Assembly (NCBI GenBank): GCA_037176705.1
Contig: CM073887.1
Span: 88,732,348-88,796,347 of the forward strand
Reading direction: 5' to 3'
DNA: 64,000 nucleotides
Origin: Molossus alvarezi
Lineage: Eukaryota; Chordata; Mammalia; Chiroptera; Molossidae
Position numbers and translations under genes: made by a program. The notes below the pieces were generated by a model. That model ran no database searches. It was not told where the DNA came from and saw nothing but the letters and a program-made list of their open reading frames with translations. Below are positions 54,616-64,000 of this stretch, one piece after another. Within the stretch, counting starts at the first letter, position 1, and each line of letters begins with the position of its first letter.

Positions 54616-54758
54616 TTTTTTTATGTATATATTATTTTACTGAACACTTTTTCTTTATTTCTTTTTTTTTTGGTGGTACATGCCCCTAGCAAGAACCAAA
54701 CCTGGGACTCTCTGGTCCACAGGCCGACGCTCAACCACTGAGCTAAACTGGCCAGGGC
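54616..54758 (-). mobile_element. tRNA-head-only Ves derivative, copy 2
   Basis: Absent from copy A (empty site near 7,258-7,290). The target-like repeat TTCTTCTCTGATTT / CTCTTCTCTAATTT flanks it. On the minus strand, the Ves head GCCCTGGCCAGTTTAGCTCA extends to ...GGCATGTACC, then an A11 run, then about 45 bases including AAATAAAG and a second A run. Same Ves break point as at 46,997. Confidence 0.82.
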
Positions 54759-55071
54759 TCTTCTCTAATTTGTATTATGTTCTTATGTCTACTCATTTTG
54801 GGCTTTGTCTGTTGTTTCTTTACTAATTCCTTTAAGTATAAGGTTAAATTTTTTGAGACTTTTTTTTTTATTGAAATGGGCCTGTGATGCTATACATGTC
54901 TTTCTTAAGATGGCTTGTTTTGTGTTCCATACATTTGTGTTGTTGTGTTTTCATTTTCATTTATCTCAAGGTATCTTTAGATTTCTTCCTCAATGTCATC
55001 GTTCACCGATTCGTTGTTTAGTAACATTATTTAGCTGCCATGTGCTTGTGTGCTTTTCAGTCTTTTTTCTT

Positions 55072-55313
55072 TTATTTTCACCTGAGGACATTTTTGCATT
55101 CATCTTCAGATAGAGTGAGAGGGAGAGAGAGAGGAAGAGAGAGAGAGAAACATCGATGTGAGAAAGACACATCGACTGATTGCCACCCACACGACCCCAA
55201 CGAGGTCTGGGGACAAATTGCAACTGAGGTATATACCCTTGGCAGGAACCAAATCCAGGTCTCTCTGCACTGCTGGGTGATGCCCTAACTGCTGAGCCAA
55301 ACTGGCCAGGGCC
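55072..55313 (-). mobile_element. Ves SINE (paralogue of 7,557)
   Basis: Tail TTCACCTGAGGACATTTTTG on the left and head GGCCCTGGCCAGTTTGGCTC at the right end (minus strand). Confidence 0.92.
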
Positions 55314-56410
55314 AGTTTTTACTCTTATAATTGATTTCTACTTTTATAATATTGTGAACAGAGAGGATGTTTGATGTGATGTAAATCTTCTTAAATTTTG
55401 TGAGACTTTTTTTGTGTGGTAATGTGTGGTGTATTCTGGAAAATGTCCCATGTGCAATTGAGAAGAATTTATATGTTGCTATTTTGGGATGAAATGCTCT
55501 GAAAATGTCAATTTAATCTATCTGGTCTAGTGTGTTCACCACTATTTGATTCATATATTTAGGTGCTCCTATGTTGGGTAGGTAAATCTTTACAAGCTTT
55601 ATATCTCTTGTTGAATTAATTATCATGTAAGGTCCTTCTTTGTCTCTTACAATAGCCTTTGTTTTCAAGTCTATCTTGTCTGATATCAGTATTGCTACCC
55701 TGCTCTTTTAAAATTTCCATTAGCACAATATACCTTTTTCATCTGATTACATTCAGTCTGTGTGTATCTTTCATGCTCAGATGGGTCTCTTGAAGACAGC
55801 ATATGCATGGGTCTTGTTTTCTTATTCATTCAGCTACCCTACATGTTTTGATTGGAACATTTAAACCATTGACATTTAAAGTGATTATTGATAGGTAGAT
55901 ATTTATTGCCATTTTATTCTTCATAACTATAAACCTTTTTTCCTTCTTGTTTAAGAAGCCCCTTTAATGATTTTTGTAAATGTACTCCTTTAGGGCTTTG
56001 ATCATCGTTTTTACCATATCACCGTAATAAGATGCTATAATCCAGCCTAACAGTAGAAGCTTTTGGGACATCAAAAGTCAAGCCTCTATCCTCATGGACC
56101 ATGATAAAGGGAGAAATAGAAGCAGAAAGTGAAAGTTCTAGCAAAATAATTATAGTAATTTAAAAATTATAATTTAGTGCTCTCTCTACCTGGACATCTT
56201 TATTTTTTATCTTTATTGGTAAAAATATTACAGGTGTCCCCATTTTTCCCCTATTGACCCCCTCCTCCAAACTATTGTCTGTGTCCATTGGTTGTGCACA
56301 TATGCATTTAAATTCTTTGGTTTATCTCTTCCCACCTCCCCTCCACCCCACCTCTTTCTCTCTGAGGTTTGTCAGTCTGTTCCTTATGGACATCTTATGT
56401 TAAAAGTTTA
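55314..56410 (-). mobile_element. Antisense L1 ORF2 plus L1 3' UTR piece (copy B)
   Basis: Equivalent of 7,807-8,900. The switch from about 80% to over 99% identity with copy A occurs near 55,425. Confidence 0.8.
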
Positions 56411-59400
56411 CGTTTACAACTTCCACTTTAGTAAAACCAAGTTTTATTTTGACCTCCAATTAGTACATTTCCACTTTATTAACTCATCCATGAGAATGAT
56501 GTTTTTCCTGTGTCTAAATCATTTTGAACTTAATTTTATCAAGTTTCATTGTTTACGCACAAACTATTCTTGACAGTTTTTCAGTCTGCACTGTCATCCC
56601 TCAATGGGTCATCAGTGGTGAGGATGCTATTTGATGTTGTAGGTGATGATGTAATTGGTAACCTTTGTAAACTCTTCACAGTGCTTCTCTGAAGGTTTAT
56701 GAAGAAAGCATGCAAATGGGAAAAGTTTCTAATAGCAATAGACCAGAAGGAGCAGAAGGAGCAGAAGGAGCAGACTGCCGTGTTTCCTTATGATAGCAGT
56801 GATACAATATATGTCAGTTCCAGGGAGCTGATAAATCTTAGCTCTGAGGTGGTGGTGAGGTGGCAGGGGCAATGTGTAACCACCTGTTCCAGGTTCCCGG
56901 TGACCTGATGTCTCCTCTTGGAGAGCAGTACTGTGCAAGCGTGCAGACAGTGATTGGCTGCCCATGCTGTTCATAAGTAAAAGCAACTGGCTGCAACAAA
57001 GTCTAAGTAGCTGAGGCTTCATTATTTATGAAGCAGGCTTGGGAGAAGAAGATTCTAAGAGTGCAATAGCAAACTCCCTTCTTTCCCCCAAGAAAACAGC
57101 TGACTGGGGCATAATCCTAAGAAAGAACAGAAGCCCGTGTCATATGCATTTTCTATGTTATAATTGTTTTAATCTTATAGATGGTAAATCATATATTATC
57201 ATTATCATGTGGCAGGCCTTGCGAGTTCCCACTGAAGCAACTTTATCCGTCAAGCATGCTAGTGGAATTGGTTGGTTTAGAGAAAAGACTTTTATTTTCT
57301 GATTGACTTCCAGTCATTGACAATAGGCATAGATATCTGAGTTCTACTGACAGGGATAACATTTAAAATATGACAATAAGCTTGCAATAGGCCACATTGT
57401 GTGCTGGGGCATAGGGAGATTGTTCTGGTAACTGGCTGTGTGTTCCCTGTGGAGGGGTCTTCACTACAGTGTACTTGCCCTCTTCCTCACGCCACTGCCC
57501 AGTCTCAGGGGCCTGAGTCATTGGATGGGTGAGTTTGGAAGATAGAGTTAAGCATTCATAGCTCAACACATTCCTATCTTATTGGGAGGAACTCTGCCAG
57601 CATTCTTTCTTTCCTTTTCCATTCTTCTATAAATATAACCGGAGCAGTCCATTCAAGGCCCAGTGTTGTCCAGAATTAGCAGTAGCTGTGACGGAAAGAA
57701 AGTCTGCCTACATGAGGGGTGAAGTATCAGTGAGCCCAATTTTCCTGCAAACCTAAGAATTTCTTTATTACCGGGTCCATTGGTAAAAAAACTGATATTT
57801 TAATCTTTCATGTCTTGTCTGCTATGATTATCTCTCAAGTGGCTCTGAATTTTGGTTGGAGAAATAGATGTGATTTATTGTTCATAATTGTTATTATTAC
57901 TATGAACACTCCAACCTCATATACAAAAGTAATATATATGCTCTGGCTGTAGAAGGAGACTGCTTGAAAGAAATTCTTGTATTAAATACACATCTTTAAA
58001 TTCTTGTATTAAATATATAAATAATACATGTTTATTATAGAAAAATTAGAAAACATAAACAAATAAATAACAGAAAACTTTTTTTTAACTTCAAAAAAAC
58101 TTTTTTTTTTGCTTATAAGATTACTCTCCTTTTTGTGTCTTTGTCTTCCTCTCTCTTCTCTATATATTTTTCTTTCTTTTCTTCTTCTCTTTTCATTTTG
58201 GGGTTGTCTCTATTGCTTCCCAGACAAGTTCATAGGAGGAGTAGCAAAATGCTGATGTTGGGGACAATTCCTTTGTGTCTCAATCCAAACCCTGCATTGG
58301 TTGTTTCTCCTGACGGAATTGGACGAGTGGACTGTGTGGCTCACCTGGCAAGAGAGAAGTGACGTATGTGGAAGAATTTGTAGTGTGCAAAGCATTAAGA
58401 ATGTCTTCTCTATCCCCTAATCTCTTGCCCCCTAATTTTTCTTTGTTTAGCCCAGGCTAGATAAGGATATTGGGGTTACTTAGATTATTTTGCAGTTGCT
58501 GTCACTGTTGTAAGAATATTTCAGAGGCCTGATGACTTGAGATATATAGCAGAAGTTTATCACTTTTTGTTCTCTGCTTCCATTTACCTTTCTTCTTGTA
58601 ACAGCACCCTGGTTCCCCCCTAGGAATAATCTGTTCTCTAGTGTTTGAGCTAAGCCTCAAGAAGAGTTGACTCGACTCCAGAGTGCTTGGGTGACCATAG
58701 GACCATGCTTGGGCATTCAGAGCATTGTATTCCAAGAGACACAGTGATTATTTTAAGAATGGACATATGAACTAGTTAGAGCCAATGAGACTTATGGAAA
58801 TGTATGCTTAGACTTCAGCCTTTTAGCATGTAGGCCTGAAATTGCCGTTGACCATCTTGCCACACGAGGAGCCTGCAAATGAAGCATCTGAATGTTCAGA
58901 GTCGAGGATAACATCGTTTGAATTTCCGAATTCAGACACAGAAACACTCCTGCATTTTTTAGTTAAGTGACCCAATAAATTTCTATTTTTGCTTGAACCA
59001 TTTTATTTTTGCTTGAACTATTTATTTTTGTCCTTTACAAGCATAATGGTTCTAACAAGGTCTAGATGGGCTAAAGAATTGATATATCTGCCAGTTGACT
59101 AGAAGTGACCAAGCTTCCTGGCCAGCATTACTGATTCACCAACTGTCTGCACTACAAGAGAGGTTAAATACACCTCTCCTTAAGGCTTAGCTTTTGAGAT
59201 TTACAATTGAATTTGGCTAAAATATAATATTTAGCCATTCAGGCTGGCAGCAAAGACACTTGGTTTGATGCGGCTAGTGGTGCCAGTGTCAGAATTAATA
59301 TAATGATTTCGTGTCAAAACAATAACAGGAGAAATCACCTGGAAGGGCAATTCAATCACTTCGGCCTTCTCGCCCCTGGCAAATGGCATTGAGTTGACTG

Positions 59401-59784
59401 CCTGCCTTTGTTAGATGCAGGTTCGGGCAAAGCTAGTGCAAGCCAGTTTAGGTTTAGAAAACAGCTTTGGGAACGCTGTGCTGTCTTAAAGGCAAGAATG
59501 CTCTTGTAATGACTTTCTAAGAGGTAATGGCAGCTCAGTGAGGCCCGTGTGGGAGGCAGCTGTGAGCTCAAATTAGGGGAAGGGGAGCTTCTTTCATTTA
59601 TGTCTTTGTTCAGTTAGAGTGTTTATTCAAGCATTCTAAGTGCCATGTGCTGGCGTTTAACAGTGGTCTGCAGTGCTGCACCTCTGCTCACATGAAGTCT
59701 AGGAGGAAGACTGACAACAAACATACAGAAATGAATAGAATAATGTAATATAGCTAACATTTGTGTACAGAGTTCTGAGTCATA
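56411..59784. other. Non-repetitive core of the duplication (copy B)
   Basis: Partner of 8,900-12,260 with the same contents: GAGCAGAAG tandem at 56,749, TATAAATATA near 57,630, and the possible acceptor-preceded stretch near 58,227-58,360. No gene recognised. Confidence 0.5.
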
Positions 59785-59785
59785 G

Positions 59786-60755
59786 AGAGAAAACCTCTCC
59801 AAAAATGACATACAAATGGCCAAGAGACATATGAAGAAATGCTCAACATCACTAGTCATCAGAGAGATGCAAATTAAAACAACTATGAGGTATCACTTCA
59901 CACCTGTCAAAATGGCCACCATCAACAAATCAGCAAACAACAAGTGTTGGTGAGGGTGTGGAGAAAAGGGGACTCTAGTACACTGCTGGTGGGAATGTAC
60001 ATTGGTGCAGCCACTGTGGAAACACTATGGTATTACCTCAAAAAGTTAAAAATTGAGCTGTCATTTGATCCAGTGATCCTGCTTCTAGGAATATAGCCTA
60101 AGAAGTCTGAAACACCAATCATAAAGAATATATGTACCCCTATGTACATAGTAGCACTATTTACATAGTTAAGATCTGGAAACAACCCAAGTGTCCATTA
60201 GTAGATGAGTGGATTAAAACACTATTGTACATGTACACAATGGAATACTATGCAGCTGTAAGAAAGAAAGATCTCTTATTTTTTGAGATGGCATGGAAAC
60301 ACCTGGAGAGTATTATGCTAAGTGAAACAAGCCAAACAGAGAAAGACAAATATCACATGATCTCACTTATTTGTGGAATATAATGAACTAAAGAAACTGC
60401 TGAACAAAATTAACCCAGATGTGTCACTTTCACGTTGATGTTTCTCTCTCTCTCTTCCTCCTACTCTATCTGAACAAAACATGGAAAAACGTCCTCGGGT
60501 GAGGATAAAAAAAGAAAAAGAAAAAGATTAAAACCCAGAGATATGGAGGTGAGGTACAGACTGACAAGCATCAGAGGAGGGGTGGTTTGTGGGGGAAAAG
60601 ATAAAGCACAGAACATACATGTATGTATGCATGACCAGTGAACATGAACAACAAAGCTAGGGATGGGTTTGAGGGGAAGGGGAAGAGGGTGTCAATGGGG
60701 GAAAAATGAGAAACATCTGTAACAAAAACAAATTAGTAAATAAAAAGTTTAAAAG
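59786..60755 (+). mobile_element. L1 3' end (copy B), interrupted by a 5'-truncated Ves
   Basis: Same L1 as 12,262-13,105, containing the [12 protein letters not shown] segment and the 3' UTR. The Ves fragment at 60,420-60,531 splits the 3' UTR after TTAACCCAGA. Confidence 0.92.
60420..60531 (+). mobile_element. 5'-truncated Ves SINE inserted in L1
   Basis: Only the last ~110 bp of a Ves (from TGTGTCACTTTCACGTTGAT through CGTCCTCGGGTGAGGATAAA), flanked by ATTAACCCAGA and ATTAAAACCCAGAGA, an approximate target duplication. Nearly identical to the tail of the Ves at 61,572-61,822. Confidence 0.88.
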
Positions 60756-61074
60756 AAATAAAATAAAGACAAGGAAAGATTTTAGAAGTAGCAAGAGAAA
60801 AGCAGTAAGTTACCTACAAAGAAGCTCCCGTAAGACTGTTAGCTAATTTCTCAACAGAAACACTTCAGACCAGAAGAAATTTGCATGAAATATTCAAAGT
60901 CATGAAAATCAAAGACCTACAACCAAGACTCATTTATCCATCAGGGATTTTATTTAAAATTGAAGGTGAAATAAGGAAACAACTATGAGGTATCAGACAA
61001 TAAATAAATAAAATTCACTACTATCAAACCAGTATTATGAGAAATGTTAACAGGCCTACTTTAAGAACAGTAAA
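60756..61074 (+). mobile_element. L1 ORF1 C-terminal fragment, sense
   Basis: Corresponds to the ORF1 C-terminal domain: the RNA-binding stretch before TCAACAGAAACACTTCAGAC (60,852), then FKVMKIKDLQPRLIYPSGI-like coding at 60,894-60,950. Stops and indels break it. Confidence 0.8.
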
Positions 61075-61318
61075 GAGCCTTGACTGGTGTGGCTCAGCAG
61101 TTACAGTGTTGGCCCATGGACCAAAGAGTCACAGGTTTGATTCCCATTCAAGGGCACATATCTGGGTTGCAGGTTTGACCCCTGGTCCCTGTTGGGTTAA
61201 TGCAGGAGGCAATTAATCAATGTGTCCCTTTTATATTGATGTTTCTTTTTCTTTCTTTCTCTCCTTTCCTCCTTCCCACTCTATCTAAAAATTGATGGAA
61301 AAAATATCCTTGGATAAA
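61075..61318 (+). mobile_element. Ves SINE 1 of a four-element head-to-tail run
   Basis: GAGCCTTGACTGGTGTGGCT to ATATCCTTGGATAAAAATT. Confidence 0.88.
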
Positions 61319-61343
61319 AATTTTTAAAAAAAGGAAAAGGAAA

Positions 61344-61560
61344 GAGCCTGGTTGGTGGGGCTCAGGGGACTGAGCATCATCTCGTGGACTGAGAAGTCCT
61401 AGTATGATTCCCAGTCAGGGCACATGCCCAGGTTGCAGGCTTGATCTCCATTAGGGGGTGTGCAGGAGGCAGCAGATCAATTTATCACATTGATGTTTCT
61501 ATCTTTCTCTCCCTCCTCTTCCTCTCTAAAGAATCAATAAAAACATTTTTATTAAAAAAG
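61344..61560 (+). mobile_element. Ves SINE 2 of the run (short-tail type)
   Basis: GAGCCTGGTTGGTGGGGCTC to GAATCAATAAAAACATTTTT. Confidence 0.88.
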
Positions 61561-61571
61561 AAGAAGCAGCA

Positions 61572-61824
61572 GCCCTGGCCAGTTTGGCTCAGCAGTTAGA
61601 GCATCGATCTGCGGTCCAGAGAGACCCAGGTTCGGTTCCCACTAACAGCGCATACCTCGGTTGCAGTTTGTCCCCTGCCCTGGTTGGGTTGTGTGGGTGG
61701 CAGCCACTCGATGTGTCACTTTCATGTTGATGTTTCTCTCTCTCTCTCTTCCTCCTACTCTATCTGAACAAAACATGGAAAAACGTCCTCGGGTGAGGAT
61801 AAAAAAAAAAAAAGAAAAAGATTA
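61572..61824 (+). mobile_element. Ves SINE 3 of the run (long-tail type, well preserved)
   Basis: GCCCTGGCCAGTTTGGCTCA with box A/B-like GTTCGGTTCCC, to CGTCCTCGGGTGAGGATAAA and an A13-type tail. The best-preserved Ves of the window with the fragment at 60,420. Confidence 0.93.
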
Positions 61825-61831
61825 AAATGGT

Positions 61832-62077
61832 AGTCCTGGCTGGTTAGGCTCAATGGTGAGAGGGTTGGCCTGTAGACCAAAGAGACAGGAGATCAATTCT
61901 GGTCAAGGGCACATACCTCAGCTGTGGTTCACCTGGCCCTGGTCGAGGTAATGTGGGAGGCAACTAATTGGTGTGTCTCTTTCACATCAGTGTTCCTCCC
62001 CCTCTCTCTTTCTACCCATCCGTCCCACTCTATCTGAAAATGGAAAAATATCCACAAGTGAGGATTAAAGAAAATAA
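61832..62077 (+). mobile_element. Ves SINE 4 of the run
   Basis: AGTCCTGGCTGGTTAGGCTC to ATATCCACAAGTGAGGATTA. Confidence 0.88.
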
Positions 62078-63683
62078 TAATATAATGGCAATAAAAAACT
62101 ATCTAACAATAATAACCTTCAAAGTAAATAAATGCATTAAATGTTTTATTCAAAAGCCACAGGGCAACTAAATGGATAAGAAAACATGACCCATGTATAT
62201 CCTGTATACAAGAGGCCCACCGCAGAACAAAAGATACAGACAGACTAAAAGTAAAGGGAAGAAAAAAATATTCCATGCAAATGAAAACAAACAAACAAAC
62301 AAAAGCTGGGAGAGCAATTTATATCATAAAAAATATACTTCAAAACAAAGTCCATAACAAGAGACAAAGAAGGTCACAACATAATTCTAAAAGGATTGAG
62401 CCAACAAGAAAATAAAACCCTTGTAAACATAGATGAACCTAAAATAGCAGCACTTAAATACATAAAGAAAATCTTGGTGGACATTAAGGAAGAGATCAAC
62501 AGAAATACAGTCAAATACAGTAGGGGATTTTAAACTCCCACTGTCATCAACGGATAGCTCCTCCAGATAAAAATTCAACAAGGAAATAGTGACCATAAAT
62601 GACACACTAGATCAGATGGATTTAATTAATATTTGCAGAACACTTCATCATAAAGTAGTAGAATCTACATTCTTCTCAAGTGCACCTGGAATATTCTCAA
62701 AGATAAACCCCATGTTAGGACACAAAATAAGTCTTAACAAATTCATGAAAGTTAAAATCATATCAAGTATTTTCTCTGACCACAGTGGTATGAAATGACA
62801 AATCAACTAAAATTAAAAACTGAAAAACATTCAAACACATGAAGGGTAAATAGCATTTCATTAAACAATGAATGGATTACCAAGGAGACCAGGGAAGAAA
62901 TAAAATCTTCCTGGAAACAAATGAAAATGAACACCCAGCAACACAAAATCTATGGGATACAGAGAAAGCAGTCCTTAGAGGAAAGTTCATAGCACTACAG
63001 GCCTACCTCAAGAAGTAAGAAAAACTTCAAATAAACAATCTAACACTACACCTAAAAGAACTAGGAAAAGAACAATAAACCAAGCTGAGATTAAGCAGCA
63101 GGAAGAAAATAACAAAGATCAGAGCAGAAATAAATGTCACAGAGACTAAAAATACAACACAAAAGATCAATGAAACCAAGAGTTGATTTTTTAAAAAGAT
63201 AAACAAGATTGACAAACCTTTAACCAGACTCAACAAGTAAAAAAGAGAGAGGACCCAAATAAATAAAGTCAGAAATGAAGAAGAGGCATAACAACTGATA
63301 TCACAGAAACACAAAGGATTGTAAAACAATAATATGAACTATATGCCAACAAATTAGACAACCTGGGCAAAATGGATAAATTCCTAGAATCATAAAATCT
63401 TCCATAACTTCATCAGAAAGAATTAGAAAATCTGAAAAGATCAATTACAACAAATGAATTGAAGCAGTAATCAAAACACTCTCAGCAAATAAAAGTCATG
63501 GACTGGATGGCTTCACAGACAAATTTTACCAAACATTCAAAGAACTAACATCTACCCTTCTCAAACTTTTCCAATACATTCAAGAGGGGTGAAGACTTTC
63601 AAGCTCTTTTTATGGGGCCAACATTATCCTAGTTCTAAAACCAGATAAAGACACTACAAAGAAAGTAAATTATCGGCCAAATA
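62078..63683 (+). mobile_element. L1 fragment, sense: ORF1 end to ORF2 endonuclease and first RT part
   Basis: The endonuclease end is readable as SSIFSDHSGMK near 62,764-62,797, followed by the EN-RT linker. The RT start includes KSHGLDGFTDKFYQTF-like coding at 63,490-63,540. Many stops. Cut at about 63,683, where non-L1 sequence begins. The stretch parallels the L1 at window positions 1-960. Confidence 0.88.
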
Positions 63684-64000
63684 TAGCTGCAAACGCATAT
63701 ATCTACCTGCTAAGTGGCATCTTCATGTGGCTGTCTCACTGGCACATTGAATTCAGTGTATCTAAAAGTGAATGCATGAGCTGCATCCATCAGCCAAACC
63801 TGATGCTCTGCCCAAGCCCCCCACCCAGGAAAATCACCCCCCAGATGCCAGTGTCATCCTGACCTCCTTCTCTGTCGCCACTTTCAATGAATCACCAATA
63901 TGTCAAAACTATCTTTACAATATATCCAGTTCCACTCACCCATCCCCACCTCTAGAATCCACTCCCCACCCCCTTTCACCTGCACTTCATAAAGTCCCTT
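63684..64000. other. Unassigned sequence at the right edge
   Basis: C-rich text, perhaps an old transposon-derived repeat (TTGAATTCAGTGTATCTAAA, then CCAAACCTGATGCTCTGCCC). No gene signature. Confidence 0.35.

Larger units (their letters stand above)
53088..60755 (+). repeat. Segmental duplication, copy B (partner 5,693-13,105)
   Basis: Same order of elements as copy A. It differs by a head-only Ves at about 54,616-54,758, a longer GA array at 54,281-54,333, a 19-22 bp insertion near 59,000 and a 5'-truncated Ves at 60,420-60,531. The stretch 55,425-58,965 is almost identical to copy A. Confidence 0.95.

Noticed and set aside
61075..62077. CRISPR-like or satellite array
   Set aside because: The repeated units are four different Ves SINEs of about 200-250 bp with diverged bodies; there is no regular short repeat-spacer pattern and this is a vertebrate genome.

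Overview
The window is vertebrate nuclear DNA with no intact protein-coding gene that I can support. It is built almost entirely from retroelements. About twenty tRNA-derived SINEs of the Ves type (heads resembling GGCCCTGGCCGGTTTGGCTCAG, many with a tail resembling TCCTCGGGTGAGGATAAA), mammalian L1s, and MIR/L2 relics together point to a bat of the vespertilionid-like yangochiropteran group. A hAT MITE of the SPIN/OposCharlie/URR1 kind agrees with this. The genus cannot be fixed from the sequence.

Layout, part 1. Positions 1-3,405 hold the 3' half of a sense L1 (endonuclease end, reverse transcriptase, 3' UTR). A processed, broken MARK/sperm-motility-kinase-like pseudogene follows at 4,060-5,160, split by a Ves with a 17-bp target-site duplication. 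From 5,693 to about 13,105 lies the first copy of a 7.4-kb segmental duplication whose partner is at 53,088-60,755 in the same orientation. Its edges are antisense L1 on the left and a sense L1 3' end on the right, and its centre is about 3.3 kb of non-repetitive sequence. Next come old repeats, then a minus-strand L1 derivative (14,774-16,912) that has a 5' UTR, ORF1 and 3' UTR but no ORF2 and is bounded by a perfect 14-bp target duplication, i.e. a HAL1-type element.

Layout, part 2. From 20.9 to 32.2 kb there is a cluster of minus-strand class I (gammaretrovirus-like) endogenous retrovirus remains. It holds gag and pol pieces, two further gag matrix-like fragments, and two LTRs with recognisable primer-binding sites (one Gln-like, one Lys-like). 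All coding parts are disrupted. A second kinase pseudogene lies at 35,893-36,430. The interval 36.4-46.4 kb is old repeats, scattered Ves copies, a possible solo class II LTR, a polypurine tract inside an L1 3' UTR, and one candidate terminal exon (44,451-44,579) of unidentified origin.

Layout, part 3. From 46.4 to 53.1 kb three L1 5' regions are packed together. The first is sense, with ORF1, and carries the hAT MITE. The second is a sense 5' UTR fragment. The third is an antisense 5' UTR plus ORF1 that forms a roughly 1-kb inverted repeat with the second. These 5' UTRs contain about 114-bp tandem monomers and antisense open frames shared by two diverged copies. After the second duplication copy come a head-to-tail run of four Ves elements (61,075-62,077) and the 5' part of a sense L1 ORF2 (to about 63,680).

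Nothing here works together as an operon or pathway. The biological interest is in retroelement structure: the ORF2-less L1, the L1 promoter monomers and antisense frames, a recurrent tRNA-head-only Ves derivative, and a duplication whose centre is about 99.5% identical while its flanks are only about 95% identical, as expected after gene conversion. All coordinates of repeats are visual estimates unless target-site duplications are quoted.
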